A stretch of DNA of 27,896 nucleotides from Chrysochromulina tobinii (Eukaryota; Haptophyta; Prymnesiales; Chrysochromulinaceae), in the NCBI GenBank assembly GCA_001275005.1, contig JWZX01002058.1, positions 1 to 27,896 of the forward strand, in the 5' to 3' direction. A program made the translations under genes and the position numbers. Within the stretch, counting starts at the first letter, position 1. Each line of letters opens with the position of its first letter. The notes below the pieces were generated by a model. It was given only the letters and a program-made list of their open reading frames with translations. It had not been told where the DNA came from and ran no database searches. Positions 8,659 through 17,604 of the stretch are shown piece by piece.

Positions 8659-9819
8659 CTACAAGGGGTGACTCGTCCCAGTTTGCTCCCATCCTCCAGC
8701 CGTGTACTTGGCTACGTCGATCATCGGGGAGCAGCGCGCTTCCAGGTCGAACGGCAGTCCGTAACGCTGCCACGCGCTCCTGGCCGCGGCCGTCCGTGCT
8801 ACTGCCGAGCCGTCCTCGAAGATGTGGGCGCCTCTAGAGGCACAGAGGAGCGCATTGCCCGCCCATGGCTTCGAGTCACGAGAGAGCAAGCAACCAGTGC
8901 TCGCAAAGGCGCGTGCATGCGCCTGCGCCGCGATCTCGAGCCGTGCTCGCAGGCGCGCATTCCCCACATGCAGGTTGTGCACGAGGACCCCGTTCTCGCT
9001 GAGGAGGCTGTGCAGCTGCTCAAGGAATTCATCCGAGTAGAAGGCGGCAGGGCACTCGTTACGCGCGTCGAAGATGTCGATGAGGACCGCGTCGAAGGTC
9101 TGCCGAGCATCCTTGTGCTCTGCCGCCATCCGACCGATCCACGTGAGCGCATCCTCGGTGATGACGCGCACGCGCGACGTGTCCAGGCCCAGGTGTGACT
9201 TGGCGGCCTGCACCACCGTCGCATCGAGCTCGAGGGCCGTGAGTGCGCAGCGTGGAAGGTGATACGCGAGCAGCGACGGCAGCAGCGCCGCGCCCAGCCC
9301 GAGCACAAGCACGCGATGCGCGGGCGCGCGACGTGGTGAGGCGCCCATCTCCATGCCCGCCAACGCGAGAGCAGCTTGGGATCGGATGTACTCGGGCAAT
9401 GCAGCACTCGGATCGAGCGAGCCATCTGGCTGCATCCGGCACATGCCGTGCATGATGTGGCGCCGAGGGCCCACAAGACTGAGTGTTCGCCATCCACCCG
9501 CGCGCTCGCGCACCTCAACCACCATCGCCGGATCCATTGTGGACGGGGCCGAGAATATCAGCGTGGCTTTCGAACCTGAGCCTTTCCAGCTGCCCTCGCT
9601 GTCATCAAGGGCTCCCAGCCCCTTGCTGCCGTAGTCACTGTCGAGAGGCGCAGCCGTGTTTGCTGCCAGCTGGACGGCACGCATTCGCGCAGCCGCCCAC
9701 CCCCGCAGCCCTTTGATCGCATCCGTTGGCGCCAGGAATAGTATTATGATCCCAAACGCCGGGCGCTGGCCGAGCATGCCAAGGGCTCCATGTTTGACAT
9801 GTGTGAACATGTTCGACAT
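8659..9819 (-). CDS. Spermidine-synthase-fold SAM-dependent methyltransferase
   Basis: A 386-residue protein with a class I Rossmann fold. Motif I is VLVLGLGAALLP (170-181); the acidic end of strand 2 is ALELD (195-199). A later acidic residue is Asp-223 in ITEDALTW, and DAVLIDIFD (243-251) marks strand 4, as in spermidine-synthase-like enzymes and the METTL13 C-terminal domain. The catalytic pattern of true spermidine synthases is not clear, so a protein or small-molecule methyltransferase is equally possible. A hydrophobic stretch near residues 22-30 (FGIIILFLA) may be a signal, plastid-targeting or anchor segment. Starts at Met-1, Met-4 or Met-15 are all possible; I chose the first. The 5' end overlaps an inverted repeat. 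The XS-XH gene follows on the same strand. Confidence 0.75.
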   Translation of the reverse strand: MSNMFTHVKHGALGMLGQRPAFGIIILFLAPTDAIKGLRGWAAARMRAVQLAANTAAPLDSDYGSKGLGALDDSEGSWKGSGSKATLIFSAPSTMDPAMVVEVRERAGGWRTLSLVGPRRHIMHGMCRMQPDGSLDPSAALPEYIRSQAALALAGMEMGASPRRAPAHRVLVLGLGAALLPSLLAYHLPRCALTALELDATVVQAAKSHLGLDTSRVRVITEDALTWIGRMAAEHKDARQTFDAVLIDIFDARNECPAAFYSDEFLEQLHSLLSENGVLVHNLHVGNARLRARLEIAAQAHARAFASTGCLLSRDSKPWAGNALLCASRGAHIFEDGSAVARTAAARSAWQRYGLPFDLEARCSPMIDVAKYTAGGWEQTGTSHPL

Positions 9820-9835
9820 GTGTTCATGTGTGAAC
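9793..9835. repeat. Inverted and direct repeats around the methyltransferase start codon
   Basis: GTGTGAAC occurs at 9801-9808 and 9828-9835, and GACATGTGT occurs twice. The perfect ten-base palindrome GAACATGTTC lies at 9805-9814. TGAACATGT and ACATGTGTTCA form an imperfect hairpin at 9804-9826 that covers the methyltransferase start codon (9817-9819). On the gene strand the motif reads GTTCACAC, which also appears before the alcohol dehydrogenase. A regulatory role is speculative. Confidence 0.45.
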
Positions 9836-10092
9836 GTGTCTCGCGGGTTTCGAAGATGTCCACAGAGCCGTCTTGTTTACAGTGCGATGCAAACACACAG
9901 GTTGTCCTTGGTGGGTCACCTTCCTTCCTCAGGACCTTGAACCGCGCGGTCACGAGGATCGAGCCTTCGAGGTTTGTGATACTGAGATAGTTGTTACAAT
10001 GGCAATTGTACAATGGACACAGTTGTGTACCGGCATAAGAATGAAGACCTCGGTTTCGTCTCAACGTTATCGATCCCAGGATGAACGCGCAG

Positions 10093-11553
10093 TCAGCCGT
10101 CCTGCCCGGTGAGCCGCTGCGATTCCTCGGCCACCGGCGACGCCCCACCACAGACGACTTCGTCACAAGCCCCTGCGAGCTCGAAGCCGCTCGCCTCACA
10201 GCCGTCATCGCCTATAGGCGCGCCGCGCGTATGGGCGTGTGCGAGCGGCCCATCGCTCAAGGGCTCGCGCAGAAGCCAAGGCGTGGCCCAAAGGGCGAGC
10301 GGCGTCAGCAGGGCAAAGGCGCCAAGTGAGCCGAAGAGACTTCGCGCGTCACAACCGTGCGGACCGAGGGCGTCGTACGATGCCGCGGAGCAGTGACGGT
10401 CGAGCAACCAACCGCCCAGTAGCCCGGCCGGTAGCTCCGCGAGGAATGCGACGGCGGCGGACAGGCCGGCGAACGCTCCTTCCTTCCCGAGCGGAGCGAC
10501 GTCCATTGCGTAGGCCGAGAGGCGGGGATTATACAGGGCGTCTCCGGCGGTCAGCATGAGCACAAAGGCAACGACCGTAGCCAGCGTGGCGGGCAAGGCA
10601 ACCAGGAGCAGCGGTGCAGCCGCCGCGATGCTCAGGCCGAGCCGCACGAGGGGAAAGTGCTCGACATGCGCGAGTCGCTGACTGAGCAAGGGTACTGCGA
10701 GCAAGTCAAGGAGCGGGTTGATGGCGTAGATACTCCCTTTGGGGACTGCGGGTCCAAACGTCCGCAGCATGAACTTGGGAAAGAGGCCGCCGTCGAGATT
10801 GCGCAGGACCGAGTGCCCAGGCAAGATGGCAATCGAGAAGGCCGTGTAGCGCACAAAGCGCGCGGTGCACGCGGTGCGCCGCAGCTCTGCGAAGGCCTCC
10901 AGCGCAACTTGGACGGCTTCGGCGGCTGTGGCAGCGCCGCCTCTGCTGTGCATCATCTTGGGACTCGGCGGCGCGATCGGCAGCAGCACGAGGCTTGCAC
11001 CCAGTCCCAGCACCGAGCAGACTGCACTGAGGAAAGCGAGCGCCCGGTACGGCGGCGCGGGTGCCCAGCGAGCGGTGACGATGTCGATGGTGGGTCCACA
11101 TATCGCGATGCCCAGCACGAGCGCGCAGTACTGGAGTGCAAAGCCCCAGGGAGCGTCTGGAGGGCGGTTTGGTGATGTTGATGACGAGGTGATACGCTTG
11201 ATGCAGATGATGAACGCCGCGTTCGTGAGCCCATGCCCTGCAGCCATCGGCAAGTAGATGGCTGCGAGCGCGAGGCTCAGCGAATCCACCTGCGCAAAGA
11301 TGGCGCGGCCGATGGCGGCGAGCGCAAATGCGATCGGGAGCATGCGAAATGGACCGAACCAGTCGATGACCGGTCCAAACAACGTCGCGTACACGGTCGT
11401 CAGCGCGCTGCGAATCCCAAAGTGGACGCCGGCCGCAGTGTCACTCACACCATAGATTGAGGTGAGGTGCAGGGTCAACACGTTTCCGAGCGTGTAGTAC
11501 GCAAATGCCTCGAGCGTTTGCATGAGCAGGATGAGTCGCAGCGCCGCGCGCAT
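10093..11553 (-). CDS. Major facilitator superfamily transporter
   Basis: A 486-residue membrane protein starting at the ATG at 11553; the frame is open upstream to 11727 but without an earlier ATG. About ten to twelve hydrophobic segments are visible, in two halves separated by a hydrophilic loop (near residues 215-250). TM1 reads LRLILLMQTLEAFAYYTLGN, resembling the first helix of peptide/nitrate (POT/NPF) carriers; loop 2-3 has FGPVIDWFGPFRM, a variant of the MFS motif A. The second half includes GDALYNPRLSAYAMDVAP and GLLGGWLLDR. The hydrophilic tail of about 60 residues has no known domain. Substrate cannot be predicted. The gene is divergent from CFAP36, sharing 230 bp. Confidence 0.82.
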   Translation of the reverse strand: MRAALRLILLMQTLEAFAYYTLGNVLTLHLTSIYGVSDTAAGVHFGIRSALTTVYATLFGPVIDWFGPFRMLPIAFALAAIGRAIFAQVDSLSLALAAIYLPMAAGHGLTNAAFIICIKRITSSSTSPNRPPDAPWGFALQYCALVLGIAICGPTIDIVTARWAPAPPYRALAFLSAVCSVLGLGASLVLLPIAPPSPKMMHSRGGAATAAEAVQVALEAFAELRRTACTARFVRYTAFSIAILPGHSVLRNLDGGLFPKFMLRTFGPAVPKGSIYAINPLLDLLAVPLLSQRLAHVEHFPLVRLGLSIAAAAPLLLVALPATLATVVAFVLMLTAGDALYNPRLSAYAMDVAPLGKEGAFAGLSAAVAFLAELPAGLLGGWLLDRHCSAASYDALGPHGCDARSLFGSLGAFALLTPLALWATPWLLREPLSDGPLAHAHTRGAPIGDDGCEASGFELAGACDEVVCGGASPVAEESQRLTGQDG

Positions 11554-11783
11554 CGCGCGCAAACGTTGCGCGCGGCATGAGCGGCAGTCGTGCCCCGATC
11601 GGAGACGTGAAGAGTGCGTTTCTCGACGAATCGAGTCAACCAACTGAACTTGAGAAGCGCGACGGCGACCAATCGTTGCGTTGTGTTCATGGGCGGGGAG
11701 AGGAAAACCAAGCGCCTTCGCGATCAAGTTTCAACGGCCGCGCTCGAACACATCGACCAGTGTCGCTGCGGCGCTCGCTCCAC
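11554..11783. promoter_or_regulatory. Divergent intergenic region between MFS transporter and CFAP36
   Basis: These 230 bp separate two divergent starts (11553 minus, 11784 plus) and probably carry promoters for both. In-frame extensions of both genes run into it but lack family similarity and, on the transporter side, lack an ATG. CACATCGAC at 11755-11763 also occurs in the element found before the two surface-protein genes, which may be chance. Confidence 0.4.
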
Positions 11784-13217
11784 ATGGCCACAGAAGATTC
11801 GGTGTGGCTCTTCGACGCAGTCACCGGCTTCCTCAGGAGCCCTGACTGGGCCGTGCCCGTCTGGAACTTCATCGACGACAACTGCATCGTGTTCGACTCG
11901 GACGAGGAGAATAAGCTCGCCTACCATGACATCTTCAACGCCTTCCGTGAGATGGTGGAATCGTTGCTGGAGATGTTCCTGTCCGACATGGGGAAGACGA
12001 TGGAGGCGTTCGTCAAGCTCTGCGCAGAGTTCGCAACCACAGACGTGGGCAAAGACGTCCTCGAGCAGATCCTGGCCGTCGACGACTACTCCTCCTTCAA
12101 GCAGATGATGGTGAAGCGCAACATGGAACTCGAGCTTGAGTCGATGCGGCAGCTTCAGGTGCTTTCCGAGCAGGTGAAGGCCGGCGAGGTCGCGACCGAG
12201 GAGGTGGACGAGGACGCCAGCTTCGAGGCGCAGCTCCAAGCAGCCCTGGCCGCCTCGATGAAGGACCTGCAGAACGTGGGCTTCTCGACCGACATCAGCG
12301 CGGAGGAGATCTCGAGGATGGCAGACGAGGCCGAAGATGCGGACCTCAGGATGGCGCTCGCACTCTCCCTCCAGATCGAGAAAGTCAGGGAGGAGAAGGA
12401 GAAGGCGGAGGACGCCTCGCCGTCGAGCTCCGCGGACGCCCCCAGCCTGCCGCAGCATCGGCAGGAGGCGCCGCCAGCTGCCGCGAAGGAGGGAGTCCTG
12501 GCCGAGGTGGCGCCAGCCTCGCCCTCCCAGACGAGCCTGGCGGACGCCCCCAGCTTGACGGCGCCGGCGAGGCGCGCACCGCCCCCCCCCAAACCCGCCT
12601 CCAAGCCGCCGATGGCTGCGCTCGCGCCCATCCAGCATCCACCGATCCAACGGACGGAGGATCAGCAGCTGCGCGCCGAGAGGGCGATCGCCGTGGCACA
12701 AAAGGCGGCGGCACGTGCCGCCGAGGTACGCGAGCGCGACTTTCAGGAGCGCGAGGAGCGCGAGGAGAAGGAGCCGACCGCGCCCCCGGCTGGATCTTCG
12801 ATCTCGCAGGCGGAGATGCGCGCGCGCGCCGAGCACTTGAGGAAGCAGCGTGATCTGATCCTAGCGAAGCGCAAGGCCGACAGGGAGGGAGCGCTGGGCA
12901 AACCTTCCGACTGGGTCTCGGCCGCGCCGGGCGCAGCGGCGGAGCCTGCACCGGCGCAGACCTCGGGATCGGCTCTGAACCTGACCCTCAGAGCCGCAGG
13001 CTACTCGAGCGCTGCAGACGGCAAGGGCGGCCTGCCCGAGGGCGTCGATTCGAACCGCGCCGCGCTCTCCCGGGCCTTGGCTTCGTCAATGAAGGCGTCG
13101 TTGGTTGGTGGGGATGCAAGCACCCTCGAGCTACAGCAGCGTATTGACACTCACCAGCGAAAGGCCGATCTCGAGCGCATCAAGGAGCAGCTCAAGGCCG
13201 ACGCGAAAGACTTCTGA
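11784..13217 (+). CDS. CFAP36: Cilia- and flagella-associated protein 36 (CCDC104), BART domain
   Basis: A 477-residue protein starting at the ATG at 11784, where similarity to CFAP36 begins (MATEDSVWLFDAVTGFLRSP). Residues 5-118 form the ARL2BP/BART-type domain typical of CFAP36: FLRSPDWAVPVWNFIDDNC, then FDSDEENKLAYHDIFNAF, and at the end FKQMMVKRNMELELE. CFAP36 binds ARL3-GTP in cilia, so a flagellar trafficking role is likely. Near 341-364 the family's second conserved stretch appears (AEMRARAEHLRKQRDLILAK). Two helices match ubiquitin-interacting motifs: residues 145-162 (ASFEAQLQAALAASMKDL) and 185-204 (DADLRMALALSLQIEKVREE); a weaker one is at 424-440. The middle is Pro/Ala-rich and low in complexity. 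The stop codon lies in the first unit of a tandem repeat. The minus-strand frame over the gene is a shadow. Confidence 0.85.
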   Translation: MATEDSVWLFDAVTGFLRSPDWAVPVWNFIDDNCIVFDSDEENKLAYHDIFNAFREMVESLLEMFLSDMGKTMEAFVKLCAEFATTDVGKDVLEQILAVDDYSSFKQMMVKRNMELELESMRQLQVLSEQVKAGEVATEEVDEDASFEAQLQAALAASMKDLQNVGFSTDISAEEISRMADEAEDADLRMALALSLQIEKVREEKEKAEDASPSSSADAPSLPQHRQEAPPAAAKEGVLAEVAPASPSQTSLADAPSLTAPARRAPPPPKPASKPPMAALAPIQHPPIQRTEDQQLRAERAIAVAQKAAARAAEVRERDFQEREEREEKEPTAPPAGSSISQAEMRARAEHLRKQRDLILAKRKADREGALGKPSDWVSAAPGAAAEPAPAQTSGSALNLTLRAAGYSSAADGKGGLPEGVDSNRAALSRALASSMKASLVGGDASTLELQQRIDTHQRKADLERIKEQLKADAKDF

Positions 13218-13290
13218 GAGGACGAGAGGAGATCTGAGAGGACCAGATGAGATCTGAGAGGACCAGAATGAGTTCTGAGAGAGGACGAGG
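13213..13290. repeat. About 20-bp tandem repeat beginning at the CFAP36 stop codon
   Basis: Four imperfect units based on TCTGAGAGGACCAGATGAGA run from 13213 to about 13290. The first unit contains the CFAP36 stop (13215-13217), so the array forms the start of its 3' untranslated region. The units differ by small substitutions and a one- or two-base length change. Confidence 0.8.
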
Positions 13291-14344
13291 ACGAGATCGA
13301 CACGTCGCGAGGCCGGGGGGAGCGAGATTGCCGACAGCTGCTCTCAGCGCCGGCACCACACGCGGGTGGGAATGCGAACGATGGCTCGTCCTTCTCCTTG
13401 CCTCGAGGCCGTAGGCCGAGGAGGTTCTGGTCTGAAGCATGTGGCGCATTACGAGTCGTTGTCGCCAGGGGTATTCGGTGGCGATTCGGTGGCGCGTTTG
13501 CATGCCGGCGAAAGCCCGGGGCGGCCGGTGCGCGTGGGTCCAGGGGGTGAAACTGTGCAATGCGCACGGACTGGTGAAACGCAGTCGTCGCAGTATGATA
13601 TACACAGTATGATTGATTATTCGGTGCACGCAACACGCAACAGTACGACAGAGGGCCGACGGGGGCAGAGCCGCGGCCCGGGGGCGAGTCCGCAGCTCGC
13701 AACCCGTTGAGTATCGTTACATTTAGTCAGAGCAGCGAGCGCTCCCGGTTCCAGCCACGGTCAGGGTGAGCCAGCTCTCCTAGGGTCAATGTTGAAACGG
13801 CCTGCATTTGCCCGGAGGCGGAGCCTAGTAGGGGTTCCTAATACCGTTACGCTGCCAGTCATGCTGCCAGTAGGCGATGTTTAATTACTTACTTACTTCA
13901 TCGCACTCCGTCCTCGCCTGGGGCATGGGGGTGTCGCGCGTGACGCTGACGCGCCGACCTCCCGTCCGCTCTCACACCGCTCACACCGGTGAACTGCACT
14001 TGGGCTTCCCCCCACTTATGCACACACCTCGCCCTACACGTCGCCCCAAGCCCAACGCTGACTCTTCCCATGACGTGGAACTGCTAAGTACTGCGCTCGC
14101 CCCACACCATTTCTGGCTGCTGTGCACGGGGATCATGCTGTTCGGCATGCTGTCTGTATGCTGTCTGCGTTTGCATCCGCTCCCGACCCAGATGCACATG
14201 GATGCCAGATCACGCAAGCAGAAGCACTCGGAAATCACACGGACGGTCTACGACCCACCGCCGATCTTCACATGTGCTGGCTCCGTCGGCAATCGAGCCC
14301 TCGCCCCGGATGAAGGTATGTTGCCGACCGCGCCTCACAGCGAG

Positions 14345-14365
14345 CTGCTGCTGCTGCTGCTGCTG
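14345..14365. repeat. (CTG)7 trinucleotide run
   Basis: Seven perfect CTG units in otherwise unassigned sequence. Confidence 0.9.
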
Positions 14366-14439
14366 CGACTCATCCACGGGAGTCCGAGTGCACACTGCCC
14401 ACGACGACGCGCCCGGCGTCGGAACCATCGAGTGTGCAC

Positions 14440-14580
14440 GCTCCCAACACGCTCCCCCCCCGCTTAACCCCCCGGTCAGCGGTCACATCGGCTACATGTA
14501 CGAGCTACCCGGGTCTCGTCTTTGCCGCTCCCAACACGCTCCCCCCGGCCACATCCGTAGCCCGGGTCTCGTCTTTTGCC
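14440..14580. repeat. Local duplication with two conserved blocks
   Basis: GCTCCCAACACGCTCCCCCC occurs at 14440-14459 and 14527-14546. CCCGGGTCTCGTCTTTGCC occurs at 14508-14526 and, with one extra T, at 14561-14580. The first unit has about 48 bp between blocks and the second about 14 bp, so this is a tandem duplication with a length difference. It lies just downstream of the minus-strand Cys-rich membrane protein. Confidence 0.85.
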
Positions 14581-14641
14581 TTCTGGTAGTCGAACATCTC
14601 CGCGACCTTGTCAGAGAAGATCGCTGTGGCATCGTTCGGCC

Positions 14642-15244
14642 TCATGCGTATCCTCGCACAGTCACTTCCGCCATCTCGAGCCCGCCCCGGGAGTTGGGCC
14701 CTGCTTCCGCATTGCAGCAGGGTCGGAACCAGTACACCCACGCAGATGCTACCGCAGAGAAGATGAGAAGGGCAACACCACCGATTATGAGCCAACGAAT
14801 CAAATCCTTGGAGTCGGGAAGGGGAGGGAGAGACGGCGCTGGGCATTTCGGAGCGCCACCGTACGGGCATGAGCTCCAAGCAGTGGCCATAGAGCTCCCC
14901 GCGGGATAAGGGCCAGCACATGAAAACGGATCACGACAAGGACCGTAACCAGCCGGAACAACGGACCGGGTCCACTTTCCATTGGTGCAGTCAAACCACA
15001 GGTATTTACTCCACACGTGTGCGAGTAAGCCAATACCATCATAGGCTTGGTAGATGTACATGGACCCCCCACTTACAACACTCGAGCAAGCACTGCAAGT
15101 GACCAAAGAGCTGGTTTTGTAGTAATATTCGCCCACGTGACCGTCCAGCATGATGTATGACCCCGAGCCCGACGAACAAGCGCCGCATGATGGACAAGTT
15201 GTCAACTGGCCGAGCGCCAGAAGATGGAATGCGAGCACCAACAT
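14642..15244 (-). CDS. Small Cys-rich type I membrane protein
   Basis: A 200-residue protein of unknown family. It starts with a signal peptide (MLVLAFHLLALGQLTTC). The extracellular part is Cys-rich with CPSCGACSSGSGSYIM, TCSACSS, WFDCTNGKW and later single cysteines, which suggests disulphides. A Pro/Ser linker leads to one transmembrane helix near residues 151-173 (WLIIGGVALLIFSAVASAWV) and a short tail. This general plan (signal peptide, Cys-rich ectodomain, C-terminal membrane helix) resembles the surface proteins at 22319 onward, but the cysteine pattern differs. The stop TGA overlaps an ATG in another frame, from which a charged 46-codon frame (MRPNDATAIFSDKVAEM) runs to 14505. That could be the original tail after a frameshift or an unrecognised splice. 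Confidence 0.68.
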   Translation of the reverse strand: MLVLAFHLLALGQLTTCPSCGACSSGSGSYIMLDGHVGEYYYKTSSLVTCSACSSVVSGGSMYIYQAYDGIGLLAHVWSKYLWFDCTNGKWTRSVVPAGYGPCRDPFSCAGPYPAGSSMATAWSSCPYGGAPKCPAPSLPPLPDSKDLIRWLIIGGVALLIFSAVASAWVYWFRPCCNAEAGPNSRGGLEMAEVTVRGYA

Positions 15245-16167
15245 CTGCGAACGCTACGCCGCCACAGCGATTGCAGGGCGAGCTCGCCCGCGAAGGCAAG
15301 AGGCCAAGAGGGGCGGCGAAAGCGGAAGAAACCGAGCCGCTCGTACATGCGACTTTTCCGCGGAGATTTTTCGGATTATTCCGTCGGCCCTTCCGCATAT
15401 GGTATGTTGGAAGACATGCAGGCATGGGCCGGTAGGCCGGCTCTCCTTCTTCGTTCGTTCGTGCTTCGTCATTGTCGTTCGTTTCAGGGCCCCTCGACCA
15501 GACTCTCGTACGGGGAGCCCTCATTCGCACCCACACTGAACACAACAAACGGTGAGCTTGAAAAGTCAGGACTACACTGTAAGCTCTAAAGGTAGTAAAG
15601 TTAAGTAAGCGCTATTTCGCGGCCACACACACGCGCCCACAAAACCAGTCATGTCCGGGGCGGACGGCTCCGCGCTCCTCGGTCTACACAACTCAAACTA
15701 CGTACTGAGCGAGGCGACTCGCTCGCTCGCGGCAGACGCACACCCGCCCCCCCTCGCACCCCGAGCGCGGTGTTGCGACGCGTCGGTGTGCGACTGTGCG
15801 TCGACCGTCGTGGGCCCGTCGATGCCATCGTTCATACCACGCGACCGGTAAATCCCTGAACTTGTCTCGGCAGTTCGCCGCTTGCAGCGCGAAAAGGAAT
15901 GCTTCTCTCGTACAAAATCGGCGCAGCGAGCGCACGGCACTCGCCTCACACCGCCCAGCACCCTCCAGCTCCACACGGCACACGCAACGAGGCATTACAG
16001 ATGCGACACGCGACAAGAGGACGAACGGCGACGAGTCCTTTTCATTCAAGGCGGTGCGATCCGAGCGCTGCCCGGCCCTGTGTCATGCATGTCCTCGGCG
16101 CGCGCCGTGATGGGCGCCAACCGCCAACCGCCAACCGCCAACCGCTCCTGGCCGATGGCACGAGCGC
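15245..16167. other. Intergenic interval, no gene recognised
   Basis: These 0.92 kb lie between the start of the Cys-rich membrane protein and the 3' end of the RIIa/EF-hand gene, both on the minus strand. They should hold the membrane protein's promoter (near 15245) and the other gene's 3' end. Open frames of up to about 129 codons have no domain and uneven composition. The only clear structure is the seven-base tandem repeat near 16116. Confidence 0.5.
16116..16143. repeat. (GCCAACC)4 tandem repeat
   Basis: Four perfect seven-base units, 25 bp downstream of the stop of the minus-strand RIIa/EF-hand gene, probably in or near its 3' untranslated region. Confidence 0.9.
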
Positions 16168-17604
16168 TCAGCGAAGCCCATGGCCTATGGCCTCCTGCTC
16201 GGCGCAGAAGAGCAGGACCCCGTACGCCGCCTCGCACGCGCTCGGGTAGTACACGCGGTCGTCCTGTGTGAACTCCATGACCGAGGCTAGCATGTTGAGC
16301 TCGTAATCGTTGAGCTGGAGCGTCGAGTTGACAAGCGTGCCGAAAAAGTCGTCGAGCGTCACGACCCCCGTGTTCATCCGATCGGCCCGCCGGAACTCGT
16401 CCAGCAGCGTCTGGTGGATCTCACCCTCCGAGCGCCCCCCCTTGACCGGCGGGACTCCGCCCAATTGCTGGAGAGCCACGCGCCGCTCGGCCTGCGCTTC
16501 GGGCAAGAGCATGCGCTCGATCACCTTGGAGGCGATCGGCGCGAAGCGCACATAGTCGACCGAGCCGCGCGAGTCCTTCAGGTCGTCGCTCACCTCGCCG
16601 AGCACGCTGTGGATCTGCAGCCGAGTGAGCGGCAACTCGTGCGCCATGCGGAGCGCCCCGCTCATCTTATTCGGTGCGAGCATGCCTTCATTCATCACGT
16701 CGGCCGCCTGCCAGATCTTGATGAGGAAGCGCTCAATCTCGACGTCGGTGCGCTGGCTCTGCAAAATGTCCCGGCGCACCACCTCCACGAGCATCTCGAA
16801 GCACACCGGCACAAACTCCTCATACGAGATCGTGCCGTCGCCGTCGATGTCGCACTGATGCATCAGGATGTTCACCTCGCGGCGGGTGAGCCCAATGTCC
16901 ATCTCGAAGCAGGCGTTCTTGAACTCCTCCATGCTGAGCGCGCCCGAGCCGTCCGCGTCCGCCTTGCGGAACGTCTCGACCAGCAGCTCCTCGAGCTCTT
17001 CCTTGTTCATCCCGTGGATGAGGCTGACCGCCTCCTCCGCGGCATTTCGCTCACGGGTCTCGCGCTCCGCCTCCGCATCCATGCGCGCGTACATGTTATG
17101 CACCAGCTCGACGGCGAGAGGGATGAACTCATCGTACCCGATCTCGCCGTTGCCGTCCAGGTCCGCCTCGGCGATCAGCGCCATGACGTCGCGATCGCTC
17201 AGTTGCAGCTCGGACATGCGCAGCACGCTCTTGAACTCATCGCGGTCGAGCGCGCCTGAGCCGTTCACATCAGCCTCGCGGAACATTTGGCTCAGGAGCC
17301 GCTCGAGCTCCTCCGGCGACAGCCTTGGCGTCTTCTTCGGCGCCCTCTCCTCAGCCAGCAGCCGCTCAAAGTAGTCCGCCGACCATGCAAAGAAGCCTTC
17401 GTCCTCGGGCTGCTCACGAAGCACCTCGCGCGAAAAGTCCTTGAGGATGGGCGCGAGCTCCGCGGGGACGGCATACTTCTTGCCGTAGCGTTGCGAAGAG
17501 CAGCCTTTGCCCTTGTAGGCGACGAAGGGTGCCGAGGCGAGCGGGAAGACGGCCTCCGCCATTGGAGTGCCGGAACGGCCTGCGCAACACGGCGCGGCGA
17601 CCAT
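16168..17604 (-). CDS. RIIa-domain EF-hand protein, radial spoke RSP7-like
   Basis: A 478-residue acidic protein. Residues about 40-85 (YGKKYAVPAELAPILKDFSR, then a segment ending WSADYFERLL) match the RIIa dimerisation/docking domain of protein kinase A regulatory subunits and several axonemal proteins. Four canonical EF-hand loops follow in two pairs: DVNGSGALDRDE (112-123), DLDGNGEIGYDE (148-159), DADGSGALSMEE (216-227) and DIDGDGTISYEE (252-263), all with Asp at position 1 and Glu at 12. Further EF-like loops at 302-313 and 408-419 have lost key ligands. RIIa plus multiple EF-hands is the layout of Chlamydomonas radial spoke protein RSP7, so a calcium-responsive role in the flagellar axoneme is likely. 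Met-1 or Met-15 could be the start. The gene is divergent from the LRR gene, with 97 bp between starts. Confidence 0.8.
   Translation of the reverse strand: MVAAPCCAGRSGTPMAEAVFPLASAPFVAYKGKGCSSQRYGKKYAVPAELAPILKDFSREVLREQPEDEGFFAWSADYFERLLAEERAPKKTPRLSPEELERLLSQMFREADVNGSGALDRDEFKSVLRMSELQLSDRDVMALIAEADLDGNGEIGYDEFIPLAVELVHNMYARMDAEAERETRERNAAEEAVSLIHGMNKEELEELLVETFRKADADGSGALSMEEFKNACFEMDIGLTRREVNILMHQCDIDGDGTISYEEFVPVCFEMLVEVVRRDILQSQRTDVEIERFLIKIWQAADVMNEGMLAPNKMSGALRMAHELPLTRLQIHSVLGEVSDDLKDSRGSVDYVRFAPIASKVIERMLLPEAQAERRVALQQLGGVPPVKGGRSEGEIHQTLLDEFRRADRMNTGVVTLDDFFGTLVNSTLQLNDYELNMLASVMEFTQDDRVYYPSACEAAYGVLLFCAEQEAIGHGLR

Larger units (their letters stand above)
13218..14641. other. 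Repeat-rich interval without a convincing gene
   Basis: This 1.4 kb lies between the 3' ends of CFAP36 (plus) and the small Cys-rich membrane protein (minus). It contains the 13213-13290 tandem repeat, a CTG run and a local duplication near 14440-14580, plus more AT-rich patches (13580-13640, 13840-13910). A 196-codon plus-strand frame (13877-14467) starts with ATG, but runs through the CTG repeat, has irregular composition and matches nothing I know. I see no RNA gene. Confidence 0.5.

Noticed and set aside
7333-9198. Plus-strand open frame of 621 codons opposite the XS-XH and methyltransferase genes
   Set aside because: It runs antisense across two genes with recognisable domains, is Leu/Arg-rich in the way reverse-complemented coiled-coil codons are, and has no domain of its own.
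11724-12836. Minus-strand frame of 370 codons opposite CFAP36
   Set aside because: Leu/Arg/Gly-rich shadow of the sense gene without domains or a signal peptide.
13045-13065. tRNA T-loop-like GGTTCGAATC on the minus strand
   Set aside because: The flanking bases do not form the T stem, no D or anticodon arm fits upstream, and the site is inside the CFAP36 coding region.
13877-14467. 196-codon plus-strand frame with ATG and one hydrophobic segment
   Set aside because: Composition is irregular (His/Pro/Arg/Thr), it runs through a CTG repeat and a local duplication, and no family or signal peptide is visible. It could only be revived by transcript evidence.
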